Origin: an uncultured Spirochaetaceae bacterium
GTDB lineage: Bacteria > Spirochaetota > Spirochaetia > Treponematales > Treponemataceae
Reading direction: 5' to 3'
NCBI GenBank assembly: GCA_902797305.1
Contig: CADBSK010000097.1
Span: 1-46,707, forward strand
DNA length: 46,707 nt
This document shows, one piece after another, positions 24,493 to 33,220 of this stretch. The notes under the pieces were generated by a model. It did not search any database. It was given only the letters and a program-made list of their open reading frames with translations, and was not told the origin of the DNA. Positions within the stretch are counted from its first letter, which is position 1; each line of letters opens with the position of its first letter. A program made the translations under genes and the position numbers.

Positions 24493-27400
24493 TTAGTCCT
24501 GCCACCAGCCGTAGGTGGAGCTTGTGTGATACCAGTTTTCGTCGTTATATAAATTGAATGGTATCCATTTTCTTCTGATTTCTTCGCTACTGATACTTAT
24601 AGAAGTACTACCCAATGAAAGCGAGGCAGAACTTGCACTAGAAAGATTAAAGGTAATTGTTCCCTTATATGTATCAAGATTGTTGTTATTATCATAAGAT
24701 GTAATTGTTATGGTTGTAGAGTCAAATGATTTTGGATAGCCACCTTGAGTTCCCATGTTTCTATATGTGGAAGATTCTGGGATTGTAATTTTAAAAGCTG
24801 AAACATTTACACCAGCAGGAGATTCCATGTCTGAACAGTATGCTGTGATGGTATATTTATATTCTTTACCAATATTCATCGTAGATTGATGTGCAAATGC
24901 ATATGTACCACAAGCCTCGTTATTAACAGAGCCTCCGCCGTTCTTGTTTTCAAAATCCAGTTTTCCAACTTTATACATTACATCATTCATCTGAATCATA
25001 GCAGCACGTATTAACTCAGAAGTTGTTATCTGCCTATACGCATACACCGAATCATCGTTTCCAATTGTTTGAGAGATAGTTCCCCGGGTCAAAGTAAGGG
25101 AGTAGTAGTGCTTTGCGTCTCGGAGTACCATAAGAGGTCCGTCGGTATTCATCATGGTTCCGTTTGTTACGCTTTCTGCAGTGGCTCGATTGGTTGGGGC
25201 AAGATACATTGCAACGTCGCCGCTATTTTTAATAGTTGTGTTATCTACTGTATTGGCGCTTTCAAAATGCAAATTGCTGTCAAGATTTGCAACTGGATTC
25301 CAATCCCCAGAGATATTGTAGTTTTTTACAGAAATATAGGCGCTGTCCGGACCAATTGAACGACTGTTGTAGTCCCATTGATTCCAGTTAACTTTTTCTG
25401 AATAGTAGTAGTAATCATCTTCTTCATAAGTTCCGTCCTCTTGAGTGTTTCCTCCGTAGCATGCACTAAAGCCTACAGCAAGAAGGTATCCTTTGTTTAA
25501 TTTTTCAGGATTTCTATCAGTATAATCGTAGTGTTCATCGTCGGTTTCTAAGGTGCTAAGGCCCTTGTCTCCTGAAGTTCCGTTTACTAAAGATTCCGGA
25601 AGACTTATTGTTTTGTCACTCTTACTATAAGCAATTATATATTCAAAGGCTTCTGTTCTTTCATCCTCAGAAGAAGAAATATTTGTTTTTGTGTCCCCTG
25701 CAGTTGCATTTGTTACTTCATACCATGTATTACTTGTGCTGCCAGCTGTGCGTCTGTAAATAGTTGGACTTAGATTTTTATGGTAAGGTAAGTCCCATTC
25801 AATAGTCTGAATGCTTGCGCTTTCGGCTTTGTGGGCCCAGGTATTTAATCCATAGCCGGTGGTTGCACCCTTTGTATCTGTCAGATTTGAATACAGAACT
25901 TTTGAAGCCCCTTCTTCTGTAGACAGTTCAAGGCTATCAAATGTAAAGTCGGAACTGCTTCCGCTATTACTAATTGGTAAGACAATGTACCCGTACGGGA
26001 GTCCCCAGCTAATCATACTCTGGTTTAGTTCGTAAGAACTGTTTTGATCAGAGGCTTCTTTGTATGTGTCGATAAGAGTGTATATATCATTTGTTATACT
26101 TACCTTTCCGCGGTTTTCATCAACAGTTTCCCCCTGAATCTGTAGTACATCATCCTCGGCGTTATAATAGTAAGTGTCAGTCTGAGAAGCAATTTTATCT
26201 GCACTTGCAGCGCCGTCTGTATATCTAACTCGCTGAATTATATAACCTTTGGCGCCTTCTACTTTTTTCCAGTTTAACAAGATATTGTTTGCATCTTGAG
26301 AAGTACACGTAGTATTGGTTAAAGCAGGTCCTACAGTTCTTACAATTTGAGTCGTGCTCGTGGTTTCTGTTTCGTGTTCTGCTGATTTTGCTGTAACGGT
26401 AAAATTAATAGGCTTTCCGCTTAAAAGTGCATTGTCATAACCATCTGGTTTTGTTATCTCACAAGTAAAGGTTTTTGTATTTTCGTTTTTTGTGATTACT
26501 GTGTTTTGATTTTCTGTATCAAGAATTAATAATTCGTTTGAACTATCGCTGTAATGTGCTGTAACTGAAAAATCGTCTTTTGTATCACAGGCTTTTTGAA
26601 CGGAGTTCCATTTTACAACGATTGAGTCATAGTCAAGCTTATCTATTGTAACTTCTGGGGTTCCTAATGTTCTTGAGATAATGTTATCACCATGTTCATC
26701 TTCGTTTACCTTCTTAGTCTGAAGTCCATTATCCGCCGTGATACTGTATAAACGACAGTCTCCTGATGTTGCAGAATGTGAGTATATAGCAGTTTTTGTT
26801 CCGTCATCGTTTTCGTTGATTACAAGAGAAGAATCCTCTGGATTTACAACAAGTGTTTCTTCTGTATTTGAAAGTTCTTCAGTTTTTGAGTCGAAAAGAC
26901 TCCAGCTGATTGAATAAGAACAGTGATCGTCGTATTCCCAGGTTAAAACATATTTGTTAGCATAACCGTCATCAACTTCAAAATCATTTATTTGAGGGAT
27001 TTTTTCTGCATCGGAGGTAACTGTAATTGAATTTGGAGAAATTGCTTTTAAATAGCATTCGTCTTCTGTTTGGGGAATTGTACTTACATCCGGACTTACG
27101 ATGTAAATTGTATATTTGATGTAGCCTTCGTTTTCGGTTAGTGCTGTAGAAGTAAATGATAATACCTGGCTGTTTATAAAAGAAACGCTGTTATTCTGAA
27201 GAATTATTTCTTCATTCAATGGTTCCGGATTTGGTTCGCCCTCTGTTGGGAAAGGGGTTCTTTGAGCTGTAATGATGTATTTGTATTCATCCGGTAGGCC
27301 CATTGTATCAAAATTAAAGTTGAAAGAAATGTCAATTTTTTCAAAAGTGGTTTCTAATTCGTTTTTTGTATAAGAAGCGTTTGCTTTAATGCTTGCAGTA

Positions 27401-28647
27401 GAGATTAACCAGCCTTCTGCTTCCCGGATAGTTTCTCCTGAGGTTATTTCTTTTGATGAATCGTCAACATAAGACTGGATTCTATATGAGTATTTAATTC
27501 CTCTGTTCAAATTGTAACTGTCTGTAAAGCTTACCACTGAGCCGGAGATGTAAGCAGGGTATTCTGTATTGCTGGTTGCGTCCTGATCAGTGTTAGTTAC
27601 TGTTGTTATGTTTGAGGAATTTGCAGATGTGTCTTCTGAGCTAAAATAGAATATTAATTTGTCAGCATCGCTTAAAAGTTTTGCTTCTAAGTCGCTTCCG
27701 GTTAATCCGTTGTATTCAGATCCTTTTATTGAACCTACATAAACAGCGATTTTTTGATATTCGGAATCATCCTGGTCGGTTTCTTTTCTTTCGATTGTAA
27801 AGTATACCGGGTGCTGTTCGTAAGTTGATTGTCCAAGGCTGTAGTCAACAAAGTCCGGGATTTTCCATTTTAATACAATATGATCTTTGTTTATTCCCTG
27901 AGTTGCTGTAAAGTTTTCTACTGCGTTTGGAATAAGTTTGTGTGCTGTTTCTGAATCAAGTAAGTCGCTGTACTCAAAGTTTTCTGTATCGTTTGTTGTG
28001 TAGGCTTTTACCTGATAATAATATTTTGTGCTTGCTTCTAGATTGTTAAAAGTAACTTCAAAGTTGTTTCCTTCTGAAGTTAAAGGTTCGCAGGCGAGGG
28101 TAGTTTTATCTTCTTTGTAACATTCGATTTCGTATCTGACGCTTTTTAGATAGGTTTTTTCTGAACAGTTATCCATCCACCAGCTTACAGTTGCACTGGT
28201 TCCTGACTCTGAATTCTGGATATTTGTGATAATAGGAGTTGCAAGAGTTGAACCAAAGGCCTTGCTGGAGTAAGCCGAAACTTCTTTTTTATAATTTACC
28301 GCGGTAACAAGATAGTATTTGGATTTTCCACTGGACTCAGTAATTTCGTATCTGCGGGAATTATCCTTTGTTTCTCCAATTTGCACTGGTGTAGAAAAGG
28401 CGTTTTCTGCTGAATAAATGTTGTATTTTGTAGCGCCTGTTACTTCGTCCCAGGTAAGAATGATTTTTTTGCAGCCACCGTGACTTGCAACTAAATTTTG
28501 TGGTGCGGTAAGGCTTGTTGTGGTATTTGTTCCACCGGTAATTTGTTCAATGTTTGGAGAAGGAATTAGGTCTGTCTGACATGAAGTAAATAATCCAATA
28601 AAAATGATGAAAAGACTAAAAAGATTTCTGGTTATTTTCATATTCAA
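24493..28647 (-). CDS. Giant multi-FN3 surface lipoprotein
   Basis: A 1384-residue protein (1382 if the ATG at 28641 is used). TTG at 28647 is kept because GAGGG lies eight bases before it against 14 for the ATG. The signal peptide ends GLFTSC, a plausible lipobox. At least six or seven fibronectin-III-like modules can be seen, the first at residues 48-135 (KIILTWDEVTGATKYNIYSA), with later ones less regular. The C-terminal 250 residues are Ser/Thr/Asn-rich, beta-type and end in aromatic YGWWQD. They do not resemble the C-terminal domain of the two following genes. It heads the five-gene envelope operon, beginning just past the thrH terminator. The likely site is the cell surface. The ligand is unknown. 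Confidence 0.8.
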   Translation of the reverse strand: MNMKITRNLFSLFIIFIGLFTSCQTDLIPSPNIEQITGGTNTTTSLTAPQNLVASHGGCKKIILTWDEVTGATKYNIYSAENAFSTPVQIGETKDNSRRYEITESSGKSKYYLVTAVNYKKEVSAYSSKAFGSTLATPIITNIQNSESGTSATVSWWMDNCSEKTYLKSVRYEIECYKEDKTTLACEPLTSEGNNFEVTFNNLEASTKYYYQVKAYTTNDTENFEYSDLLDSETAHKLIPNAVENFTATQGINKDHIVLKWKIPDFVDYSLGQSTYEQHPVYFTIERKETDQDDSEYQKIAVYVGSIKGSEYNGLTGSDLEAKLLSDADKLIFYFSSEDTSANSSNITTVTNTDQDATSNTEYPAYISGSVVSFTDSYNLNRGIKYSYRIQSYVDDSSKEITSGETIREAEGWLISTASIKANASYTKNELETTFEKIDISFNFNFDTMGLPDEYKYIITAQRTPFPTEGEPNPEPLNEEIILQNNSVSFINSQVLSFTSTALTENEGYIKYTIYIVSPDVSTIPQTEDECYLKAISPNSITVTSDAEKIPQINDFEVDDGYANKYVLTWEYDDHCSYSISWSLFDSKTEELSNTEETLVVNPEDSSLVINENDDGTKTAIYSHSATSGDCRLYSITADNGLQTKKVNEDEHGDNIISRTLGTPEVTIDKLDYDSIVVKWNSVQKACDTKDDFSVTAHYSDSSNELLILDTENQNTVITKNENTKTFTCEITKPDGYDNALLSGKPINFTVTAKSAEHETETTSTTQIVRTVGPALTNTTCTSQDANNILLNWKKVEGAKGYIIQRVRYTDGAASADKIASQTDTYYYNAEDDVLQIQGETVDENRGKVSITNDIYTLIDTYKEASDQNSSYELNQSMISWGLPYGYIVLPISNSGSSSDFTFDSLELSTEEGASKVLYSNLTDTKGATTGYGLNTWAHKAESASIQTIEWDLPYHKNLSPTIYRRTAGSTSNTWYEVTNATAGDTKTNISSSEDERTEAFEYIIAYSKSDKTISLPESLVNGTSGDKGLSTLETDDEHYDYTDRNPEKLNKGYLLAVGFSACYGGNTQEDGTYEEDDYYYYSEKVNWNQWDYNSRSIGPDSAYISVKNYNISGDWNPVANLDSNLHFESANTVDNTTIKNSGDVAMYLAPTNRATAESVTNGTMMNTDGPLMVLRDAKHYYSLTLTRGTISQTIGNDDSVYAYRQITTSELIRAAMIQMNDVMYKVGKLDFENKNGGGSVNNEACGTYAFAHQSTMNIGKEYKYTITAYCSDMESPAGVNVSAFKITIPESSTYRNMGTQGGYPKSFDSTTITITSYDNNNNLDTYKGTITFNLSSASSASLSLGSTSISISSEEIRRKWIPFNLYNDENWYHTSSTYGWWQD

Positions 28648-28684
28648 AATAAAAACCCTCTTATATTGTAGAAAATTGTCTGAT

Positions 28685-28737
28685 TATAAAAAAACCGCTG
28701 TATCAGTCCTTAAAGATGGTATCTGATACAACGGTTT
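28685..28737 (-). terminator. Rho-independent terminator of thrH
   Basis: On the reverse strand AAACCG and TGTATCAG pair with CTGATACA and CGGTTT (28692-28706 with 28723-28737) with one mismatch, and a run of seven T follows. It ends the thrH transcript six bases past the stop and separates it from the FN3 operon, which therefore needs its own promoter within about 40 bases. Confidence 0.85.
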
Positions 28738-28742
28738 ATTAT

Positions 28743-29348
28743 TTATTTACTAATTACTTCTTTAATTGCGTCAAGAAGTTCTTTGTATTCTGTAAATGCA
28801 GGATACTGAGGATAATCTGCCTTGATTTTGTCTGTAGTTCTGAATAAAAATCCAGCCTTACTTGCCTGAATCATTCCTAAATCGTTAAAGCTGTCTCCGC
28901 TGGCGATTGTTTCAAAGCCGCAGGACTGTAAAGCCTTTACAGTTGTGTATTTTGATTTTTCACATCTCATTTTGTAGCCCGTGATTTCTCCGTTTGGAGC
29001 TACGATAAGTGTGTTACAGAAGATTGTTGGCATACCAAGTTTTTTCATGAGAGGGGCAGCAAACTGATCAAAGGTGTCACTTAAGATGATTGCCTGAGTA
29101 CAACTTCGTAATTCGTCCAAAAATTCTTTGGCACCAGGGAGCGGGTCGATTTTAGCAATTGTATCCTGAATTTCTTTTAAACCAAGACCGTGTTCTTTAA
29201 GAATTTTAATGCGATAATTCATTAGTTTGTCGTAATCTGGTTCATCTCTGGTTGTCTTTTTAAGTTCAGGAATTCCTGTTGTTTCTGCAAAAGCAATCCA
29301 AATCTCTGGAACAAGTACTCCTTCTAAATCTAAACAGGTAATATACAT
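28743..29348 (-). CDS. thrH: ThrH: phosphoserine phosphatase / homoserine phosphotransferase
   Basis: A 201-residue cytoplasmic HAD-family enzyme. Motif I is DLEGVLVPE (7-15), the ThrH form in which the second Asp of the usual DxDxT is replaced. Motif II is the Ser/Thr of IILSDTFDQF, and motifs III/IV are the Lys of RCEKSKYT and GDSFNDLGM. In Pseudomonas, ThrH dephosphorylates phosphoserine and can move the phosphate to homoserine, which links serine and threonine synthesis. The length is typical. AAGG lies nine bases before the ATG, a near-consensus sigma-70 promoter lies upstream and a strong terminator follows, so it is a single-gene unit. Confidence 0.93.
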   Translation of the reverse strand: MYITCLDLEGVLVPEIWIAFAETTGIPELKKTTRDEPDYDKLMNYRIKILKEHGLGLKEIQDTIAKIDPLPGAKEFLDELRSCTQAIILSDTFDQFAAPLMKKLGMPTIFCNTLIVAPNGEITGYKMRCEKSKYTTVKALQSCGFETIASGDSFNDLGMIQASKAGFLFRTTDKIKADYPQYPAFTEYKELLDAIKEVISK

Positions 29349-29384
29349 CTTAATTATCCTTTGTATTGTATTAAAATCATATTA

Positions 29385-29413
29385 ATTATACTTAATACAA
29401 GAAAGTGTTTCAA
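29385..29413 (-). promoter_or_regulatory. thrH sigma-70 promoter
   Basis: On the reverse strand TTGAAA (29413-29408), a 17-base spacer and a perfect TATAAT (29390-29385) give one of the best promoters in the window. Initiation is expected near 29378, leaving a leader of about 30 bases before the ATG at 29348. Confidence 0.8.
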
Positions 29414-29445
29414 TTTTTCGAGAAAAATATTTCTATAAAATATAG

Positions 29446-29556
29446 GGTATAGGCATGGTATAAATATGGTATCTAGAATAAAAAATATGGTATAAATTAA
29501 GTATACAGTATCTAAAAGTATACTAGAGTATAATTAAACGTAATAAATAGTATACT
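29446..29556. repeat. Helically phased GTAT array with AGTATACT palindromes
   Basis: GTAT recurs at 29447, 29458, 29469, 29490, 29501, 29508, 29518, 29528 and 29550. Steps are 11, 11, 21 and 11 in the first group and 10, 10 and 22 in the second, close to whole helical turns. The first four copies read GGTAT. Three later copies form AGTATAC(T/A), two of them the perfect palindrome AGTATACT (29517-29524, 29549-29556). The array lies about 100-210 bases upstream of the sigma-54 promoter, the usual distance for enhancer-binding activator sites, and just behind the thrH promoter. A regulatory array is the best reading, but AT-rich sequence raises the chance background. Confidence 0.5.
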
Positions 29557-29658
29557 GTTGTGTGTAACCTTGTATTTTTCTGTTTTATAAAGATTTGTTC
29601 TTCTAACGATTTTTTATTAAAATTTTAAAATAATGTTACCATTATTTAATGTAAAAGT

Positions 29659-29674
29659 TGGCACGGGATTTGCA
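29659..29674 (+). promoter_or_regulatory. Sigma-54 (RpoN) promoter
   Basis: TGGCAC (29659-29664) and TTGCA (29670-29674) match the -24/-12 consensus, with the GG and GC doublets 10 bases apart as required. Initiation should fall near 29685. It points toward the deacetylase/tsaD genes. The activator gene is not in the window. Confidence 0.75.
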
Positions 29675-29684
29675 TTGTATATAA

Positions 29685-29932
29685 CATATATTAATAATCG
29701 TTAAATAATTTAATAAAGTTTTGATTTGAACGTTATTTTTTTACATATACACGTTTTAATCGGATATTGGAGAGAGTTCCTGCGAGAGCAGGGTGTTTGT
29801 ATGTTTAGGAGAATCATACAGGCGAGAGGGAGTTTATCTTATTTTTAACTTCCTTTGCTAGACATTAGCAATTCATATCACTAAAATCAAAGAAGTTGTA
29901 TAGGAAATAAAAGCAGCTTTTTTGATTTTTTT
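29685..29932 (+). ncRNA. Hairpin-rich leader or small RNA under sigma-54 control
   Basis: The predicted 245-base 5' region has no convincing ORF but contains a chain of stems: CCTGC-GAGA-GCAGG with a GNRA-type tetraloop (29779-29792); TGTATG/CATACA around a loop holding AGGAG (29798-29820); AGGGAGTT/AACTTCCT with one G-U pair (29827-29854); TTGCTA/TAGCAA (29855-29871); and a terminator hairpin against the next ATG. It fits either a regulated leader (attenuator or unknown riboswitch) or a stand-alone small RNA. No known riboswitch class was matched. Structure is inferred by eye. Confidence 0.45.
29886..29932 (+). terminator. Intrinsic terminator abutting the deacetylase start codon
   Basis: ATCAAAGAAG (29886-29895) pairs with CTTTTTTGAT (29917-29926) through ten pairs with one G-U. 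It is followed by six T (29927-29932) and then immediately by the ATG. The stem is AT-rich, so termination may be partial. Its position suggests attenuation of the downstream genes. Confidence 0.5.
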
Positions 29933-31126
29933 ATGGCACAGACAAGAAAAAAAACTAATCGAAACAAAAAAAGTTCCTCAAAAAAAAAGAATTCAACTAT
30001 TACAATTTCTAAAAATACTCTTGTAGTTTTTATTGCAGTGATTGTGGGTGTTTTTACGGCAATGCTTCTTTTTAACACTGCTATGGTTTCTGGCGGTAAG
30101 ATTGGAAAACCTGCAAAAGTTGAAAAAACTATTGTAAAAGACTCTGACAGGACAAATAAGACTAACAAGACTAATAAAACTACTCAGCCTAAAAAGCAGG
30201 AAACAAAATCTTCAGATTCAAAACCGAAAACAAATAAATCTGATTCTTCTAAAACTGTTGTAACAAATAGTTCTATAAATACTAACAGCACAATTAGTAG
30301 TGACAATTCAAAAAGCACTAACGCTGATAAAACTACGACTAATTCACAAACTGTAAAAGCAGAAGTAAAACCGAGTGCTGTAACAGATAATTCAACAGTA
30401 ATTCCACCTGTAATAAGTGACCTTCCGTCTATTCCTCAGGCTGTTAACGGAGCAAAAATTGTTATTATCTATGATGATGGCGGACAAAATATGGCACAAC
30501 TTGAAAAATGTCTTGCCGTACCTTTCCCTGTAACAGTTGCAGTTTTACCTAGACTTATTCATTCTAAAGAAGCCAGTCAAAGGGTAAGACAGTCAGGAAA
30601 TGAGGTAATGCTTCATCAGCCAATGCAGGCTCTCAATTTAAGTGTTAATCCTGGTCAGGGAGCAATTAAGCAGGGTATGACCGAAGATGAAATCCGGTCT
30701 GTTCTGTTTCAGAATATTACAGAAGTCGGTCCTGTGGTGGGTATAAATAACCACGAAGGTTCTTTAATCACCGCTGACGCATATCAGATGAGCTATGTGT
30801 TAAAAATGTGCAGCGATTATGGAATTTTCTTTTTGGATTCAAGAACAAATGTTAATACCACAGTTCCTGCTGTAGCAAGTGCCCTGGGGTATTCTTACTA
30901 CGAAAGAAATATTTTTTTGGACAATCAGAAAACCCGCCAGAATATTATCTCGGAATTTGTAAGGGGCCTTTCTGTTGCAAATAAGAAAGGCGTTGTAATA
31001 ATGATTGGTCATGTATGGTCGGCAGATATTCTTCCTGCTGTACTTACGGAATTGTATCCTCTTGTAAAAGCAAAGGGGTATACATTTACAACAGTAACTA
31101 AATCAGGGGCTTTGATAACTCCATAA
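29933..31126 (+). CDS. Divergent polysaccharide deacetylase family protein (DUF610/YibQ-like)
   Basis: A 397-residue envelope protein. A very basic N-terminus (RKKTNRNKKSSSKKK) precedes one membrane anchor at about 28-50. A Ser/Thr/Lys/Asn linker runs to about 160. The catalytic-fold domain spans about 170-395, with IVIIYDDGGQN (metal-site Asp pair), VAVLPRL, EVMLHQPMQ, GINNHEGSL, FFLDSRTN and a late GHVWS. This motif series is typical of the divergent NodB-like family, thought to act on cell-wall or envelope glycans. No Shine-Dalgarno precedes the ATG. Instead a terminator hairpin ends on it, and a sigma-54 promoter lies about 260 bases upstream. tsaD follows after nine bases. Confidence 0.87.
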   Translation: MAQTRKKTNRNKKSSSKKKNSTITISKNTLVVFIAVIVGVFTAMLLFNTAMVSGGKIGKPAKVEKTIVKDSDRTNKTNKTNKTTQPKKQETKSSDSKPKTNKSDSSKTVVTNSSINTNSTISSDNSKSTNADKTTTNSQTVKAEVKPSAVTDNSTVIPPVISDLPSIPQAVNGAKIVIIYDDGGQNMAQLEKCLAVPFPVTVAVLPRLIHSKEASQRVRQSGNEVMLHQPMQALNLSVNPGQGAIKQGMTEDEIRSVLFQNITEVGPVVGINNHEGSLITADAYQMSYVLKMCSDYGIFFLDSRTNVNTTVPAVASALGYSYYERNIFLDNQKTRQNIISEFVRGLSVANKKGVVIMIGHVWSADILPAVLTELYPLVKAKGYTFTTVTKSGALITP

Positions 31127-31135
31127 GGAATAAAT

Positions 31136-32161
31136 ATGCGTGTATTAGGAATTGAATCTTCTTGTGACGAAACTGCAGCTGCAATTGTAGAAGACGGCCG
31201 CACAATAATAAGTAATGTTGTAGCTACTCAGATACCATTTCACCAGATTTATAAGGGTGTTGTTCCTGAAATTGCAAGTCGCAAGCATGCAGAATGGATT
31301 TTACCAGTTGTAAAACAGGCTCTGGAACAGGCAAATATGACAATGGACGATGTTGATGCAGTTGCCGCAACTAATCGTCCTGGTTTGATGGGGTCTCTTC
31401 TTGTTGGCCTTACTTTTGGCAAAACCCTTGCGTGGGCGCATAATAAACCTTTTATTGCTGTTAATCATATGCTTGGGCATATGTATGCATCTCACCTTCA
31501 GTACGATATTCCCTATCCATATTTAGGACTTTTGGTTAGTGGCGGGCATTCAATCATCTGTAAGGTAAATGGTTTTGATGATTTAGAAGTACTTGGAACA
31601 ACTGTTGACGACTCTGTAGGAGAAGCTTTTGATAAGGTTTCAAAGTTCTATGGCTTAGGCTATCCTGGAGGAGTAATAATCGATAATCTTGCCAAGCAGG
31701 GAGATCCAAAAGCTGCAACATTCCCAGTTCCAAAACTCGACGGAGAAGAACATCGTTATGATATGTCTTTTAGCGGACTAAAAACTGCGGTAATTCATCA
31801 GTGTGATATGTTTTGGAATCCCGGATACGAGCATAGTAAAGAAAATATGTGCGCAGCTTTTCAGGAAACTGCCTGTAAAACACTTGTAAGCCGTTTGTTT
31901 AGAGCAGTAGAAGATACCGGTCTTAAGACTGTAGTTGCCGGGGGTGGGGTTGCTGCAAACAGCCGCCTTAGAGCAATGCTTGCAGAAAGAAAAGATCTTA
32001 ACTGTATTTTCCCGCCATTAAAGCTTTGCGGAGATAATGGTGCTATGATTGCAGGGGTTGCATATCATTTCTTAAAACGAGGAGATCGTTCCGGCTGGGA
32101 TACGACTGCATGTGCAAGAATCCCACAGTTTAAGCGTGGTTTAAAAAACTTTGATAGATAA
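31136..32161 (+). CDS. tsaD: tRNA N6-adenosine threonylcarbamoyltransferase
   Basis: A 341-residue cytoplasmic enzyme that transfers threonylcarbamoyl from TC-AMP to A37 of ANN-decoding tRNAs, working with TsaB and TsaE. The N-terminal GIESSCDETAAAIV, the family signature around SRKHAEW, and the metal-binding VNHMLGHMYAS (two His four residues apart) are present. So are SGGHS, the GEAFDKVSK-YPGG segment and the C-terminal GGGVAANSRLR and FPPLKLCGDNGAMIA. The length is standard. The ATG has GGAA a few bases upstream and follows the deacetylase by nine bases, so transcription likely depends on the same promoter. tsaB, tsaC and tsaE are not in the window. Confidence 0.97.
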   Translation: MRVLGIESSCDETAAAIVEDGRTIISNVVATQIPFHQIYKGVVPEIASRKHAEWILPVVKQALEQANMTMDDVDAVAATNRPGLMGSLLVGLTFGKTLAWAHNKPFIAVNHMLGHMYASHLQYDIPYPYLGLLVSGGHSIICKVNGFDDLEVLGTTVDDSVGEAFDKVSKFYGLGYPGGVIIDNLAKQGDPKAATFPVPKLDGEEHRYDMSFSGLKTAVIHQCDMFWNPGYEHSKENMCAAFQETACKTLVSRLFRAVEDTGLKTVVAGGGVAANSRLRAMLAERKDLNCIFPPLKLCGDNGAMIAGVAYHFLKRGDRSGWDTTACARIPQFKRGLKNFDR

Positions 32162-32185
32162 ATCTTAAAGGGGCAGTGGTAAGTT

Positions 32186-33220
32186 ATGATTTTAATATTA
32201 AAAAACTCAGCAAAAAAGCAGGAAATAGATTTATTTATAGAAGAAATTAAGTCAAAAGGCCTGGGAGTTCATGTTTCTAAAGGTGTGGACCAAACAATTC
32301 TCGGACTTTTAGGAGATACATCTAAGCTTGATCCTCAGGATTTTCTTGTAAACGACGTGGTAGAAAATGTTGAACGGGTTTCAGCTCCTTATAAACTTGC
32401 AAGTCGTAGTTTTCATCCTGAAAATACTGTTGTTGTGGTAGGAGAAGGTCAGTCTGGAGTTATTCCGTGCCCTGTTGGCGATAAAAAAATTGTTCCTGTT
32501 ATTGCAGGGCCCTGTGCTGTAGAAAGTGAAGAACAATTTATGCAGGCTGCAATTGCAGTAAAAAAAGCCGGTGCCCGCTTACTTAGAGGTGGTGCGTATA
32601 AGCCTCGTACAAGTCCTTATTCTTTTCAGGGGCTTGGTCCTGAAGGAATAAAAATCCTTGAAAAAGCAAAAAAAGAAACTTCTCTTCCTATTTGTACGGA
32701 ACTTATGAGTGTTTCCCAGTTAAAATATTTTGAAAATGTAGATTTGATTCAAGTTGGTGCAAGAAACTTTCAGAATTATGATCTCTTAAAAGAACTAGGA
32801 AAAACAGGAAAACCTGTCCTTTTGAAGCGCGGGCTTTGCGGAACAATCCAGGAACTTTTAATGAGTGCAGAATACATTATTTCAAACGGAAATGATAAGG
32901 TAATTCTTTGTGAGCGGGGAATCAGAACTTACGATAATTATACCCGCAATTGTCTTGATGTAAGTGCGGTTCCATATTTGCATAAAGTAAGTCATCTGCC
33001 GGTTGTTATAGATCCTAGCCACGCCTGCGGTATTCGCTGGATGGTGCCAATTCTGGCTCAGTCTGCTGTTGCAGTTGGGGCAGATGGCCTTGAAATTGAA
33101 GTTCACTGCAATCCAGAAAAAGCTGTAAGCGATGCTAGTCAGCAGTTAACTCCTGAACAGTTTGGGCAAATGTGTGATAAACTTTCAAAATACGCCGCAG
33201 TAGAAGGAAAAACACTATGA
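32186..33220 (+). CDS. aroF: 3-deoxy-7-phosphoheptulonate (DAHP) synthase, type I-beta
   Basis: A 344-residue enzyme condensing phosphoenolpyruvate and erythrose-4-phosphate, the entry to aromatic amino acid synthesis. Residues 1-70 form a ferredoxin-like regulatory domain (MILILKNSAKKQEIDLFI) like that of the Thermotoga enzyme, where it mediates feedback by tyrosine. The barrel follows: VIAGPCAVESEEQF, LLRGGAYKPRTSPYSFQGLG, IQVGARNFQNYDLL, PVLLKRG, CERGIRTYDNYTRN and VIDPSHACG, with metal/substrate Cys, His, Glu and Asp in place. The next gene, prephenate dehydrogenase, overlaps by four bases (ATGA), so the two are coupled and likely serve tyrosine synthesis together. Confidence 0.95.
   Translation: MILILKNSAKKQEIDLFIEEIKSKGLGVHVSKGVDQTILGLLGDTSKLDPQDFLVNDVVENVERVSAPYKLASRSFHPENTVVVVGEGQSGVIPCPVGDKKIVPVIAGPCAVESEEQFMQAAIAVKKAGARLLRGGAYKPRTSPYSFQGLGPEGIKILEKAKKETSLPICTELMSVSQLKYFENVDLIQVGARNFQNYDLLKELGKTGKPVLLKRGLCGTIQELLMSAEYIISNGNDKVILCERGIRTYDNYTRNCLDVSAVPYLHKVSHLPVVIDPSHACGIRWMVPILAQSAVAVGADGLEIEVHCNPEKAVSDASQQLTPEQFGQMCDKLSKYAAVEGKTL

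Noticed and set aside
29446..29556. Reading the GTAT array as a CRISPR or other long direct-repeat array.
   Set aside because: The unit is only four or five bases, with no repeat-spacer structure. Phased binding sites explain it better.
29769..29835. Resemblance of GGAGAGAG and GCGAGAGCAGGGTG to THF or glycine riboswitch core segments.
   Set aside because: The order and spacing of the conserved segments do not match either class, and the downstream genes do not fit.
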